Source: Ardenticatenales bacterium (lineage in GTDB: Bacteria > Chloroflexota > Anaerolineae > Ardenticatenales > Ardenticatenaceae). Taken from it: 64,000 nucleotides of DNA. The notes below the pieces were generated by a model. That model was given only the letters and a program-made list of their open reading frames with translations, did no database searches and was not told the DNA's origin. Of the stretch, positions 1-7,707 are shown in pieces; position 1 is the stretch's first letter; each line of letters opens with the position of its first letter. The position numbers and the translations under genes are program-made. The stretch is taken from the NCBI GenBank assembly GCA_020634795.1, contig JACKAZ010000007.1, positions 1 through 64,000 of the forward strand, given 5' to 3'.

Positions 1-30
1 TTGTAAGGATTTGATGAAGGATAAGAAAAA

Positions 31-249
31 ATGATTGCCAAGCGCGTATTTGACCTTGTGACAGCAACAGTATGCTTGATTCTATCGTCTCCTCTGTTTG
101 CCGTCATCGCAATTCTTATAAAATTAGACTCGCCAGGTTCTGCCATGTATCTTTCTCAACGGGTGGGGAGATACGGTAATCTTTTTGGAATGGTTCGATC
201 AAGTATGACTTGCAGTTATTTTGGCAAACAATACGGGCGCACATTGTAA
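31..249 (+). pseudogene. Truncated bacterial sugar transferase (undecaprenyl-phosphate glycosyl-1-P transferase) remnant
   Basis: The 72-residue product matches only the start of the bacterial sugar transferase family (PF02397), membrane enzymes that load the first phospho-sugar onto undecaprenyl phosphate. Visible are the amphipathic KRVFDL start, one membrane helix (about residues 8-31), the IKLDSPG element and RVGR. The next conserved block (normally MYKFRSM) is damaged here to MVRSSM, after which the frame runs into unrelated sequence and stops. The catalytic Asp-Glu part is absent. A purine-rich RBS (GAAGGA) lies upstream of the ATG. It sits upstream of the first attC-like site, so it may be the decayed gene of the first cassette or the end of a neighbouring polysaccharide locus; the window edge prevents a decision. 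Confidence 0.6.
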
Positions 250-337
250 GTAGAGGAAATATAAAAGCAAGAGGAAAGCCGTCGGTTTGAAAACGAGTGT
301 ACGAGAATCATTGCCGTTGGCGAAATTCTGCCCCGCC

Positions 338-468
338 GCCCAACAAAGCGTGCAGCCGACTGGTGGGATTCGCCGCGACTTACGAGCATTTTCCACACTC
401 GAAGGGAATCCTGCTCTCGGCAGTTTTATCTCGTCCCGCCCACCAGCGGCTAACGCAAACCGTTGGCA
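338..468 (+). other. attC-like recombination site 1
   Basis: It starts with GCCCAAC, a perfect R'' box (RYYYAAC), and ends with GTTGGCA, an R' box with the invariant GTT. The inner arms pair as an imperfect stem: GCGTGCAGCCGACTGGTGGG on the left against CCCACCAGCGGCTAACGC on the right, with the small mismatch and an unpaired base typical of attC (extrahelical bases). The 131 bp length is within the 57-141 bp range of integron attC sites. Related sites recur downstream in the same orientation. Confidence 0.8.
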
Positions 469-1079
469 AGAACTTGCGTTAAATCTTTAGGTTGGCTTTT
501 CAAAAATAAGTTGCGTTTTCAAGTTGGCGTTTTGAGTCTTGCAAATCAAGGTTTGGGTTTTTAGCAAAGTTTTTGCTTCAATAAAGTCGGGTGTTTTTAG
601 AGGTGGCAATTTTCCAAGTTTTTGTTTCTCGAAAATCGGCTCAGGTTTTTGGTTCATAAAGTTTTGCTTCAAATTGGCTCAGGTCTCGGCACAGCCCCCT
701 GCGGGTAAAATCGGCTTCAAGGTTTTCAAGCAAAGTTTTGATAAGCAAGCGGTTTCATTTTGCGAAGTCCGTTTTTTATGGCTTGCGATTCTTTTGGCAA
801 AGTCAGGTTTCTAAAATCGGCTACGTTTTTTTAGCAAAAATTTCGGCATGTTTGGTTCGGGCTTTTTCGCCAGGTTCGTTTTTTATGGCAAAGTTCATTT
901 TGGGCAAAATCAGTTTTTAGCAAAGGTTTCGGCAAGTTCTCGGCTTTTCTGTTCTTTCAATTCTTGCCCATCTTCAATGGCAAAGTCGGGCTTGTAAAAA
1001 ATTATGTCGCGTGTAAAATCAAGTCAGTTAAAGGCGGCGTTCTGTTTTTTAGGCGGCGAGTCTTGCTTTCCCCAGTTCT
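469..1079. other. ORF-less cassette body rich in degenerate T-rich repeats
   Basis: This stretch between attC-like sites 1 and 2 has no convincing gene on either strand. It is built from shuffled, imperfect copies of short words such as GGCAAAGT, AAAATCGGCT, TTTTTAGCAAA and CAGGTTTT. The longer open frames in it only translate these words (for instance a Lys/Thr/Gln-rich frame on the minus strand). Cassettes without ORFs are known in chromosomal integrons. Whether this one makes an RNA or is pure filler cannot be told from sequence. Confidence 0.55.
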
Positions 1080-1207
1080 TGCCAACAAAGCGTGCACCTG
1101 ACGCTGGGGATTCTGCGCCCTCCCAAGCCTTTTTCTACGCCTTAGCCTTTTTCTGGTTGGACGGCTTCGCCGTCCCCGCCCAGCGCAGGTAACGCAAACC
1201 GTTGGGC
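1080..1207 (+). other. attC-like recombination site 2
   Basis: The left end is TGCCAAC (R''-like). The right end is GTTGGGC, a perfect R' box (GTTRRRY). Arms GCGTGCACCTGACGCTGGG and CCCAGCGCAGGTAACGC pair with the usual two-base mismatch plus an unpaired base. An internal hairpin (ACGGC-TTC-GCCGT) lies in the variable loop. It ends 23 bp before the phosphotransferase ATG, the tight spacing typical of integron cassettes. Confidence 0.85.
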
Positions 1208-1230
1208 GTACATAATCGCAACACAATGAA

Positions 1231-2025
1231 ATGAGCAGAAAATTATCTTCACCTATTGCATATGGTCGTACAGCTGAAATCTACACTTGGCAGAATGGTC
1301 AAGTGTTGAAACTATTTTATGATTGGTTTCAGTTAGAGAATATCGAATATGAAAGACGAATTTCCCAGGCGGTGCATGTCAGCGGATTGCCAGTTCCATC
1401 AGTAGGCGAAATAATACGCGAGAAAGATAGAAATGGATTGATATATGAGTGCGTAGATGGTGTATCAATGCTAGATATGCTATCGCGCAAACCTTGGAAT
1501 ATTTTTCGTTACGCCCGCCGAATGGCGGAACTCCATGCTGGAATGCACGCCAGCATCATTCAAGTAGAGATCCCCAAGCAGCGAGAAAAAATCCAGGAGA
1601 AAATATCTCAAGTTGAAATTCTCCCTGCTGAATTACAGTCAAAAATACTGACAGCACTAGAGCAAATGCCAGATGAGAACCGATTGTGTCATGGCGATTT
1701 TCATCCCGGTAATATCATGGTGACGGAACAAGACGAGATTATTATTGATTGGATTGATTCCACACTTGGAAGTCCGCTGGCTGATTTGGCTCGCACAAGT
1801 ACCATAATTCTTGGGTCAGTGGATGCTGGCGAAAACCAGAGTCTATTGATGCGTGTATTCGTTCATCTTTTTCACCGTGCATATCTCCGCCGTTACTTTT
1901 CTCTCCGTTCAGGTGGAGAGAGAGAATACTCTCGTTGGTTGCCGATAGTAGCAGCGGCGCGATTGAGCGAAAATATCAAAGAACTTGAAAAATGGTTGAT
2001 AGCGCGGGCGGAAATGGTTTCGTAA
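1231..2025 (+). CDS. Cassette-borne APH-family phosphotransferase (kinase-like)
   Basis: The 264-residue protein has the aminoglycoside phosphotransferase/choline kinase fold. The N-terminal lobe begins SPIAYGRTAEIYTW, a degenerate P-loop. The catalytic loop is CHGDFHPGNIM (about residues 152-162), followed by the metal-binding Asp in IIIDWIDS. Family members phosphorylate small hydroxylated molecules, including aminoglycosides and macrolides; the substrate here is unknown. The ATG lies 23 bp after the R' box of attC-like site 2, and the next site follows 11 bp after the stop, so it is a single-gene cassette. No Shine-Dalgarno is seen. Base composition is clearly AT-richer than the chromosome at 5-24 kb, which fits acquisition. 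A GC-rich relative of the same layout is encoded at 24746-25600. Confidence 0.85.
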   Translation: MSRKLSSPIAYGRTAEIYTWQNGQVLKLFYDWFQLENIEYERRISQAVHVSGLPVPSVGEIIREKDRNGLIYECVDGVSMLDMLSRKPWNIFRYARRMAELHAGMHASIIQVEIPKQREKIQEKISQVEILPAELQSKILTALEQMPDENRLCHGDFHPGNIMVTEQDEIIIDWIDSTLGSPLADLARTSTIILGSVDAGENQSLLMRVFVHLFHRAYLRRYFSLRSGGEREYSRWLPIVAAARLSENIKELEKWLIARAEMVS

Positions 2026-2036
2026 ACTGTGAGTAC

Positions 2037-2162
2037 ACCCAACCCCACGTCAACGCAGACCCGGCTTCCGCTCCGCTCCAGCCTCGGTTATAGTGCGCCG
2101 AAAAATCCGTGCAGGCGGTGTTTAGGGTCGTTATCACCGGGCAGGTTACGCAAACGTTAGGG
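2037..2162 (+). other. attC-like recombination site 3
   Basis: It begins ACCCAAC (perfect R'' box) and ends GTTAGGG (R' box, last position off consensus). The inner arms around ACGTCAACGCAGACCCGG and CCGGGCAGGTTACGC are complementary with bulges. It lies directly behind the phosphotransferase stop codon. The internal spacer is less regular than in sites 1 and 2. Confidence 0.7.
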
Positions 2163-2396
2163 CGGCTTATGCAAGGCTATGTTGTGCTGAACAGAGGCAA
2201 TCTTGGTAATTTACGTCCGAACCGGCTGACAAGTGTAGCCTAACACGCTTACGCAAAAGCTATACTTGGTTAGTAACAGCAGGGTTCTGCCAAAAAGCGG
2301 CCATTAAAAATCATTCCTCCCTTTTCACCAAAAGCATTGGTCGAATCCGCAAGTTTCGCCCACCTTACGAACAAACGGCCAGATCACCACTCAAAT

Positions 2397-2435
2397 ATCT
2401 GGATATTTTATATAAATATTTGTATAACTGTGACC
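2397..2435 (+). promoter_or_regulatory. Probable promoter of the HigBA pair
   Basis: The AT-rich stretch just before the toxin ATG contains overlapping near-palindromes (ATATTTTATATAAATAT) and a TATAAC box at about 2423-2428. With a start point 7-8 bases further, the transcript would be almost leaderless, which agrees with the absence of a Shine-Dalgarno. The palindrome is a candidate operator for the XRE antitoxin. This is inference only. Confidence 0.35.
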
Positions 2436-2750
2436 ATGAAACCATTACGATTTGTTGGTTCTAGTCTTGACGATTTACGTACCTTTCCTGCCGAAGCGAG
2501 AAGGCAAGCGGGTTTTGAACTGTATGCAATCCAGCGCGGTTTGGACCCATCAGATTGGAAACCGATGAAAGCAGTGGGTTCAGGTGTTCGAGAAATCCGT
2601 ATTCGCGTTTTAGGCGAGTGGCGCGTTCTTTATGTTGCTAAGTTTGCCGATGCGGTTTATGTGCTTCATGCTTTTCAAAAGAAAACACAGAAAACCCGTC
2701 GGAACGACTTAGAAATTGCCCGACGACGCTATAAGCAACTTGGAGAATAA
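2436..2750 (+). CDS. higB: HigB/RelE-type toxin (phage-derived Gp49-like family)
   Basis: The 104-residue product begins MKPLRFVGSS. The family (PF05973) comprises ribosome-dependent mRNA interferases that cleave translated mRNA. Visible signatures are the N-terminal helical part with FPAEARRQAGFELY, the central VREIRI.VLGEWRVLYV beta core and a basic tail KKTQKTRRNDLEIARRRY that would contact RNA. An upstream in-frame extension exists to 2337, but this internal ATG gives the usual family length and places the AT-rich promoter directly in front. Toxin precedes antitoxin, the order normal for HigBA. It is encoded in a cassette between attC-like sites 3 and 4, where TA pairs are known to stabilise arrays. 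Confidence 0.85.
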   Translation: MKPLRFVGSSLDDLRTFPAEARRQAGFELYAIQRGLDPSDWKPMKAVGSGVREIRIRVLGEWRVLYVAKFADAVYVLHAFQKKTQKTRRNDLEIARRRYKQLGE

Positions 2751-2756
2751 CAAACA

Positions 2757-3041
2757 ATGGATGACCCAATTTTTGAATCAAGTGGCAATGTCTTTGCAGA
2801 CTTAGACTTAGAACCAGCCGAAGCCTCAATCCTGCACATGAGAGCCAAACTGATGAACGATCTAAGACTGTACATCGAATCTAGCGGCATGACCCAAACG
2901 GAAGCGGCAAAAAAACTGGGGATCACGCAATCTCGTATTTCTGATTTAGTGCGCGGAAAGTGGGAGAAATTCAGCCTTGAAATGCTGATCACGCTTGAAG
3001 CCCGTGCTGGACGACAAGTTACTCTTGAATTAGCGGTTTGA
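2757..3041 (+). CDS. higA: HigA-type XRE antitoxin
   Basis: This 94-residue HTH protein of the HTH_37 type (PF13744) should neutralise HigB and repress the pair. The HTH is clear at about residues 41-65 (SGMTQTEAAKKLGITQSR then ISDLVRGKWEKFS), followed by the usual LITLEARAGRQVTLEL end. It starts 6 bp after the toxin stop, consistent with one transcript, and is followed 35 bp later by attC-like site 4. Both partners appear intact. Confidence 0.88.
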   Translation: MDDPIFESSGNVFADLDLEPAEASILHMRAKLMNDLRLYIESSGMTQTEAAKKLGITQSRISDLVRGKWEKFSLEMLITLEARAGRQVTLELAV

Positions 3042-3076
3042 AAAGCGCAAATTTATTGAGAAGCTCGTAAACAGCC

Positions 3077-3127
3077 GCCTAACAGGGCTTGCACCTGACC
3101 TATCGGCAGGTGAAGCAGGCGTTCGAC
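3077..3127 (+). other. attC-like recombination site 4 (short)
   Basis: This compact 51 bp site starts GCCTAAC (perfect R'' box). Its arms are GGGCTTGCACCTGACC and GGCAGGTGAAGCAGGC, joined by a 4-base loop, and it ends GTTCGAC with the invariant GTT. This is the short attC form seen in many chromosomal cassettes. It lies 35 bp after the higA stop. Confidence 0.8.
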
Positions 3128-3172
3128 TAATACGCATCATTACTCCTCTAATGCAGTCCGGAGGTCTGAACT

Positions 3173-3811
3173 ATGAAGGGGAATCAGCAGCTCCGCTATC
3201 CTCGCCGGGTAGCTCTTCTCTTATGGCCACTGACTTTGCTGCTTGGGCATATAGGACTACCTGCGGGTCTTGCTGACCTAACACCGCGTATGGGATGGAA
3301 TAACCATCAGCCAAGTGCGTGGAATCTAGTGGGTTTACTCTTGGTAGTACCTAGCTTTTTCTTTCTAGGGTGGTGCGGATATCTGCACTTTGTACGCACA
3401 TCTCATTTCATCGAAGTGGTGATGGCGGCTCCGGGCGAACTTGTGGTAGAAGGACCGTATCAGTGGTCGCGGAATCCGATGTATGAGGCGGGTATGCTGA
3501 TATGGATGGGATGGGCAATCTTTTATGGAAGCCTAGCGGTGGTAGTGTCGTGTCAAGCCCATTTTGATGGAATTAAAATCACTCGTGCGGGCCGTTTTTC
3601 AGAGGGAAAGTGGCTTCCACGCCGGAAATTATTTCGATCATTTCTGCCTTGACGAGACAGTAGCAGGGATGTCCCATTCTGGTCTACGATAGCGTTCGTG
3701 GGCGTGCCAGCAGAAGAACGCAAGCTTGAAGCACAATTTGGAGAAAGCTATAGGCAATACAAGGAGACAGTTCCCCGGTGGCTCGGACTATCTACGCTTA
3801 AAGGGCGCTAA
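3173..3811 (+). pseudogene. Decayed isoprenylcysteine carboxyl methyltransferase-like membrane protein
   Basis: The first 125 residues form a membrane protein (three hydrophobic segments) containing GPYQWSRNPMYEAGMLIWMGWA, a signature of the ICMT/phospholipid methyltransferase-like family. After about base 3550 the frame continues into unrelated residues and stops at 3652. The expected C-terminal end is nevertheless present in another frame at 3698-3811, reading PAEERKL then FGESYRQYKETVPRWLG, the standard end of this family. About 150 bp between the halves does not fit the family, so an insertion or substitution with frameshift has inactivated the gene. The start codon has a good RBS (GGAGGT at about 3160). 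It is the gene of cassette 5. Confidence 0.75.
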
Positions 3812-3853
3812 CGGATCTGTACGATAGTGAGCGCCGTACACGAGCTGCTGACC

Positions 3854-3980
3854 GTCGAACAAGCGCATGCACATGACCCCGCTGGCTGTGCCGCGTGTGG
3901 GAACCGGGCAACTTCTACCATGCTTCGCCTGCTACCGTTTTGGTACGCACCGCGTGGCGCGTAATGCGCAAGCGTGCCAA
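3854..3980 (+). other. attC-like recombination site 5 (degenerate)
   Basis: The left part, GTCGAAC then AAGCGCATGCACATGAC, pairs with the right part CGTAATGCGCAAGCG, ending GTGCCAA where GTTRRRY is expected. The stem geometry is that of an attC, but both outer boxes are eroded, including the GTT needed for recombination. It lies 42 bp after the decayed methyltransferase gene, exactly where a cassette boundary is expected. Confidence 0.5.
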
Positions 3981-4064
3981 AGGAAACGAGCGCGCAGCTT
4001 AAGCATCTGAACGGCGGACTTCGTATCATTTTTTGAATCCAAGGTTCTCAATGGAAAGATTTGT

Positions 4065-4470
4065 ATGAGAGACAAGCGTTTCAAGGCTGAACATCGTGGT
4101 GGTCCACTTAGCTTAACAAAACATCGTTTGCTTGCTCTTTGGGCGGCAGACTGTGTCGAGCATGCACTTTCATTCTTGGTTCCGTGAGGAGATTTCCGTT
4201 GGGGAAGCACGTGCCGCATCATTTGACACACATGCTGCTGCGCGAGAGGTTGATGTCAAGGCGGCTCAATTCATTGCGCGTGCAGCAGGACATGCCGCTG
4301 GAACAGCACATATGGCAGATCATGCACCAAATGCCGCACTTTATGTCATCAAAGCCATAAAAGAATCGTCCAAGCAAGACGAAAAAGATTTATTAGTTGA
4401 GGAAGAACGGGAATGGCAACAGCAACAGTTGCCAGAAGGGATTAAAGAGTTAGTGTTGTCTGTCATGTAG
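4065..4470 (+). pseudogene. Decayed Imm5-like putative immunity protein
   Basis: The first frame from the ATG at 4065 reads to HRLLALWAADCVEHALSFLVP and stops at 4185. LALWAADCAEH is the opening block of the Imm-5-like putative immunity family. The rest continues in another frame: EEISVGEARAASFDTHAAARE, then ARAAGHAAGTAHMADHAP and a YVIKAI block, ending at 4470. The linker of about 20 residues normally between the blocks is largely missing, so a deletion with frameshift has broken the gene. Such proteins protect against contact-dependent or WXG/LXG toxins. This is the gene of the last cassette in the array, and its decay matches the eroded attC sites on both sides. Confidence 0.65.
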
Positions 4471-4561
4471 GACAATGTTTCTGCTAAGGTTTTGAAGATG
4501 TCATAATCAGCATGCGCCTTAATGGCAAGAATGCACGGGGCAGGAAAATAATTACGATGCC

Positions 4562-4614
4562 GCCTAACAGGGCTTGCAGCCGACACAAAGCACGGCTGAA
4601 GCGGGGCATTCGCA
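4562..4614 (+). other. attC-like recombination site 6 (degenerate right end)
   Basis: It begins GCCTAAC (perfect R'' box) with arms GGGCTTGCAGCCGAC and CACGGCTGAAGCGGGGC in the same compact form as site 4. The right box reads ATTCGCA, so the GTT cleavage triplet is changed to ATT. It marks the end of the array: the next gene is a GC-rich housekeeping gene on the opposite strand. Confidence 0.6.
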
Positions 4615-4712
4615 TGGCAGGGACGCTCATCCACGCGATTTCGTGTGCTCAATCAACTGGTCGTAACGCTGGAGGGGTCAGCCAATGTATTGGAGCTACG
4701 GTTAGGCTGAGC

Positions 4713-5657
4713 TTAACCGCGCCCCGCCTGGCCCAACGTTGCCATCAGCCGGAGCCTTGCCTTGCGGGCATCAAGGCCCCGCGCAAGGGTCGCCCCGGCC
4801 TCCACCAGGGAACGCGCGGCCCCCGCGTAGCCATAGCCATCGCTGGCGTGGCCGCCCGCCGTGCCATGTGCCACGACCACCGCCGTGCCTTGCGCGGTGG
4901 CGCGGCGGATCCACGGCAGCCAGCTCGGTGGTACGCGGTTGGCGCCGACCCCCTCAATGACGATCCCCGCCACCCGCTGCTCGACCAGCATCGACAACAG
5001 CAGCGGTTCCGTCCCCGTCGCCACCATCAGCAGATGGACGTCCGGCTCCAATTGCTCGCACTCGACCCAATCACGCGTCACCGTCCAGCCCCAGACGATC
5101 TCCGTGCCAAAGATACGCCCCATCGGCCCCCAGTTGGGGGAGCGGAAGGTGGCGGGGCTGTGGCTCTGGCTCTTCGTCACGTAGCGGGCGGCATGAATCT
5201 CGTCGGTGAAGACGACCATCGTGCCGCGATGGCGGGCTTCGTCGTCCGCCACCACGCGCAACGCCTGTTGGATGTTGGCGTGGCCGTCGTAGCCCGCCTC
5301 GCTGACGGTGCGCATCGCGCCCGTTACCACCACCGGTTTCGGAGAGGCGAGCGTCAGGTCGAGCAGGAAAGCCGTTTCCACCAGCGTGTCGGTGCCGTGG
5401 GTGATGACCACCCCCCGCACCGCCTCGTCCGCAAGGTGGGCGCCCACCCGCTGACGCAACTGCCAGAGCTGTGTCAGCGTCAGATGAACGGAGGGCAAAT
5501 TAGCGAACGCTTCACTCTGCAACGCCACTTCCGGTAGCCGATTGGCGCTTTCGCCCAACAGCCCTTCCCCTTCCAGCACCGGCACGGCGCCCGCGCCGTC
5601 ATCGCGCATCGCAATCGTGCCGCCCGTCGTGATGACAACCACGCTGTTGCCGTTCAT
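4713..5657 (-). CDS. L-asparaginase (asparaginase/glutaminase family)
   Basis: The 314-residue enzyme hydrolyses L-asparagine to aspartate and ammonia. Both catalytic threonine motifs are present: TTGGTIAM near the N-terminus and HGTDTLVETAFLLDL about 80 residues later. VVTGAMR and VFTDEIHAARYVTK follow as in the family. The start at MNGNSVVVITTGG is preferred because the family begins directly with the TTGGTIA strand; 29 upstream in-frame residues are unlike any signal peptide, so a cytoplasmic enzyme is likely. GC-rich and intact, it marks the return to ordinary chromosome after the cassette array. It is monocistronic and divergent from the DNA-repair gene at 5842. Confidence 0.9.
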   Translation of the reverse strand: MNGNSVVVITTGGTIAMRDDGAGAVPVLEGEGLLGESANRLPEVALQSEAFANLPSVHLTLTQLWQLRQRVGAHLADEAVRGVVITHGTDTLVETAFLLDLTLASPKPVVVTGAMRTVSEAGYDGHANIQQALRVVADDEARHRGTMVVFTDEIHAARYVTKSQSHSPATFRSPNWGPMGRIFGTEIVWGWTVTRDWVECEQLEPDVHLLMVATGTEPLLLSMLVEQRVAGIVIEGVGANRVPPSWLPWIRRATAQGTAVVVAHGTAGGHASDGYGYAGAARSLVEAGATLARGLDARKARLRLMATLGQAGRG

Positions 5658-5841
5658 GTTGCCCCTGCTGTTGTGCCTTCTGTCGTGGGGGCTATTGTAG
5701 AGTGATTTGGGATTTGGGGCGAGATCGAGGCGCAAGGCTGTCAACGCGCCACATCGACTCGTCGCCTCTCGCTAATGTTCAGGACGGGTGGATGTGTTAT
5801 ACTTGCGTGCATCGATCAAACTGGATACACGCGGAGATGCC

Positions 5842-6300
5842 ATGTTCGTGAGCTATGTTGAAACGCCGCTCGGCCTTGTGGAAATCGAGGCCAATGCGCA
5901 TGGGCTGACCGCGCTCCGCTTTGTGGAGGCCGCGCCCGAAGCGGTGCAGGGCAACGGGATTAGCGAAGCGGCGGCCACGCAGCTCATCGACTATTTCGCG
6001 GGGGCGCGACGGGACTTCAGCGTGCCGTTGGCGATGCAAGGGACGGAGTTCCAACAAGGGGTCTGGCGTGCCCTGACGGAGATCCCCTACGGCCAGACGA
6101 TCAGCTACCAGCAGCTCGCGGTGCGGCTCGGTCAGCCGCACGGGGCGCAGGCGGTGGGGGCGGCCAACGGACAGAACCCGATTGCGATCATCGTGCCTTG
6201 CCACCGCGTCCTCGGCAAAGACGGCGCTTTGATCGGCTATGCGGGCGGCCTGCACCGCAAGGCGTGGCTGCTGCGCCACGAGGGGGCGTTGTTGCTTTAG
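5842..6300 (+). CDS. ogt: Methylated-DNA--[protein]-cysteine S-methyltransferase
   Basis: This 152-residue suicide DNA-repair protein takes alkyl groups from O6-alkylguanine or O4-alkylthymine onto its own cysteine. The C-terminal domain has the full signature: FQQGVWRALTEIPYGQTISY (HTH), GAANGQNPIAIIVPCHRV with the acceptor Cys, and the IGYAGGLHRKAWLL end. The N-terminal domain is short, as in Ogt/MGMT rather than the Ada fusion. The ATG at 5842 is preceded by GGAGA; an upstream in-frame ATG would add 18 residues not in the family. Confidence 0.93.
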   Translation: MFVSYVETPLGLVEIEANAHGLTALRFVEAAPEAVQGNGISEAAATQLIDYFAGARRDFSVPLAMQGTEFQQGVWRALTEIPYGQTISYQQLAVRLGQPHGAQAVGAANGQNPIAIIVPCHRVLGKDGALIGYAGGLHRKAWLLRHEGALLL

Positions 6301-6529
6301 CGTTGGGCGGAGAATGGGAGGGTGTACGGGTGAAGCGCTGAAGGGCGATGATGAGCGATGGGATTCGATTCACGACCTCAATGACCCATCAATCTAAGCC
6401 CCTCCGAAGGCAACGCGGTCTTACCCGAGCTAACATCTCCCCATGCTCCATTCTCCATTCTCCATGTTGGACATAAACTACTGATCCATCCCACACGGGC
6501 TGTTAATTAGATACAAATCGTTCAGGAAG

Positions 6530-7549
6530 ATGCTCATGTCAAACAGGGTACGTTTGTTGCTTTCGGCGGGCGCGGGGATTCCGGTGGGGCTGCTTTACGG
6601 CTTAGTGGTGCGTTGGCTCTTTGGGCTGGATGTGCCGGCGGGTCCCGAGGTAAGTGATGCCTTCATCGCCTTCACCAACGTGCTGGAAACGATGTCGATC
6701 GCCTTCCTCTTTGTGGTGCCGGTGGTGATCGGTGCTTTGACCGTGCGGATCGCGCCGGACGAACAGCGCCGTTCCGTGCCCTTCGCCCTGCTGATGCCGT
6801 GGGTGTCGACGATTCTGACGCTGATCACCGTGGCGCTGCTGGGCATGGAGGCGGTGATTTGCCTGGTGATGGCGCTGCCGATCTTCCTCGTCTTGGCCAG
6901 CTTGGGCGGCTACCTCTTCCGATTGCCCGAGGATGAGATCGCGCCCCGTTCCGACCGCCGCCAGAACATGACGCTGGCGCTGTTGGCGCTGCTGCCCTTC
7001 CTCGTCGCCCCGATCGAACAGCGATTGCCGACGCCCGATCGCTACCCCGTCGTCGAGAATACGATCCTCATCGACGCCCCGGTCGAGGCCGTCTGGGAGA
7101 ACATCGCCAGCGTGCCGCTGATCCAGCCCGAAGAACAGGGCTTCAGCGCCTTCCATCTGCTGGGCCTGCCCAAGCCACTCGAAGCGACGCTGTCGCACGA
7201 AGGGGTGGGCGGCGTGCGACAGGCCACCTTCGAAAACAACCTCGCCTTTGTGGAGACTGTGACCGAATGGGCACCGCCCTATCGCATCAGCTTCTCGATC
7301 GTCCGTGACCGGGATCCCCGCCTGCCCGCCCCGCTCACTCAGATCGGCGGCAAATATTTCGACGTGCTGGACGGCCAATATGTCGTGGAGCCGCTGGCCG
7401 ATGGCCGTGTGCGGCTCCACTTGCGCAGCACCCACCGTCTTTCCACCACCTTCAACCTCTACGGCTCGCTCTGGACGGAGCGGATCATGAGCGACCTGCA
7501 AGGCTACATCCTTCGCATCATCAAGGCCCGCGCCGAAGCGGGGGCGTGA
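6530..7549 (+). CDS. Membrane protein with C-terminal SRPBCC (polyketide cyclase-like) domain
   Basis: The first about 155 residues form four to five membrane helices with short loops. The rest is soluble and begins YPVVENTILIDAPVEAVWENIASVP, the standard opening of the START/SRPBCC lipid-binding fold, and runs through FETVTEWAPPYRISFSIV to a C-terminal helix (LWTERIMSDLQGYILRII). Such domains hold a hydrophobic ligand in a deep pocket; the membrane anchor suggests a lipid or quinone-like ligand, which is inference. No catalytic residues can be assigned. It is monocistronic. The preceding 230 bp contains copies of the dispersed TTCTCCA repeat. Confidence 0.75.
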   Translation: MLMSNRVRLLLSAGAGIPVGLLYGLVVRWLFGLDVPAGPEVSDAFIAFTNVLETMSIAFLFVVPVVIGALTVRIAPDEQRRSVPFALLMPWVSTILTLITVALLGMEAVICLVMALPIFLVLASLGGYLFRLPEDEIAPRSDRRQNMTLALLALLPFLVAPIEQRLPTPDRYPVVENTILIDAPVEAVWENIASVPLIQPEEQGFSAFHLLGLPKPLEATLSHEGVGGVRQATFENNLAFVETVTEWAPPYRISFSIVRDRDPRLPAPLTQIGGKYFDVLDGQYVVEPLADGRVRLHLRSTHRLSTTFNLYGSLWTERIMSDLQGYILRIIKARAEAGA

Positions 7550-7707
7550 GTTGGATCGTCCTGACGGTACTGGGTTAAGAGTTGAAGCGTGGGGCGTGCT
7601 TAGCGCTTGGGACGATCCCACCCTCTCCCCCTTTGCGATTCGCCATCGCCCGTTCTGCGTTTTGCGTTCGGAGCCTGCCCTGAGCGAAGCGCAGGGTTCT
7701 GCGTTAC

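Noticed and set aside
487..672. Lys/Thr-rich 61-codon minus-strand frame in the ORF-less cassette
   Set aside because: It only translates the repeated words of that segment and has no RBS.
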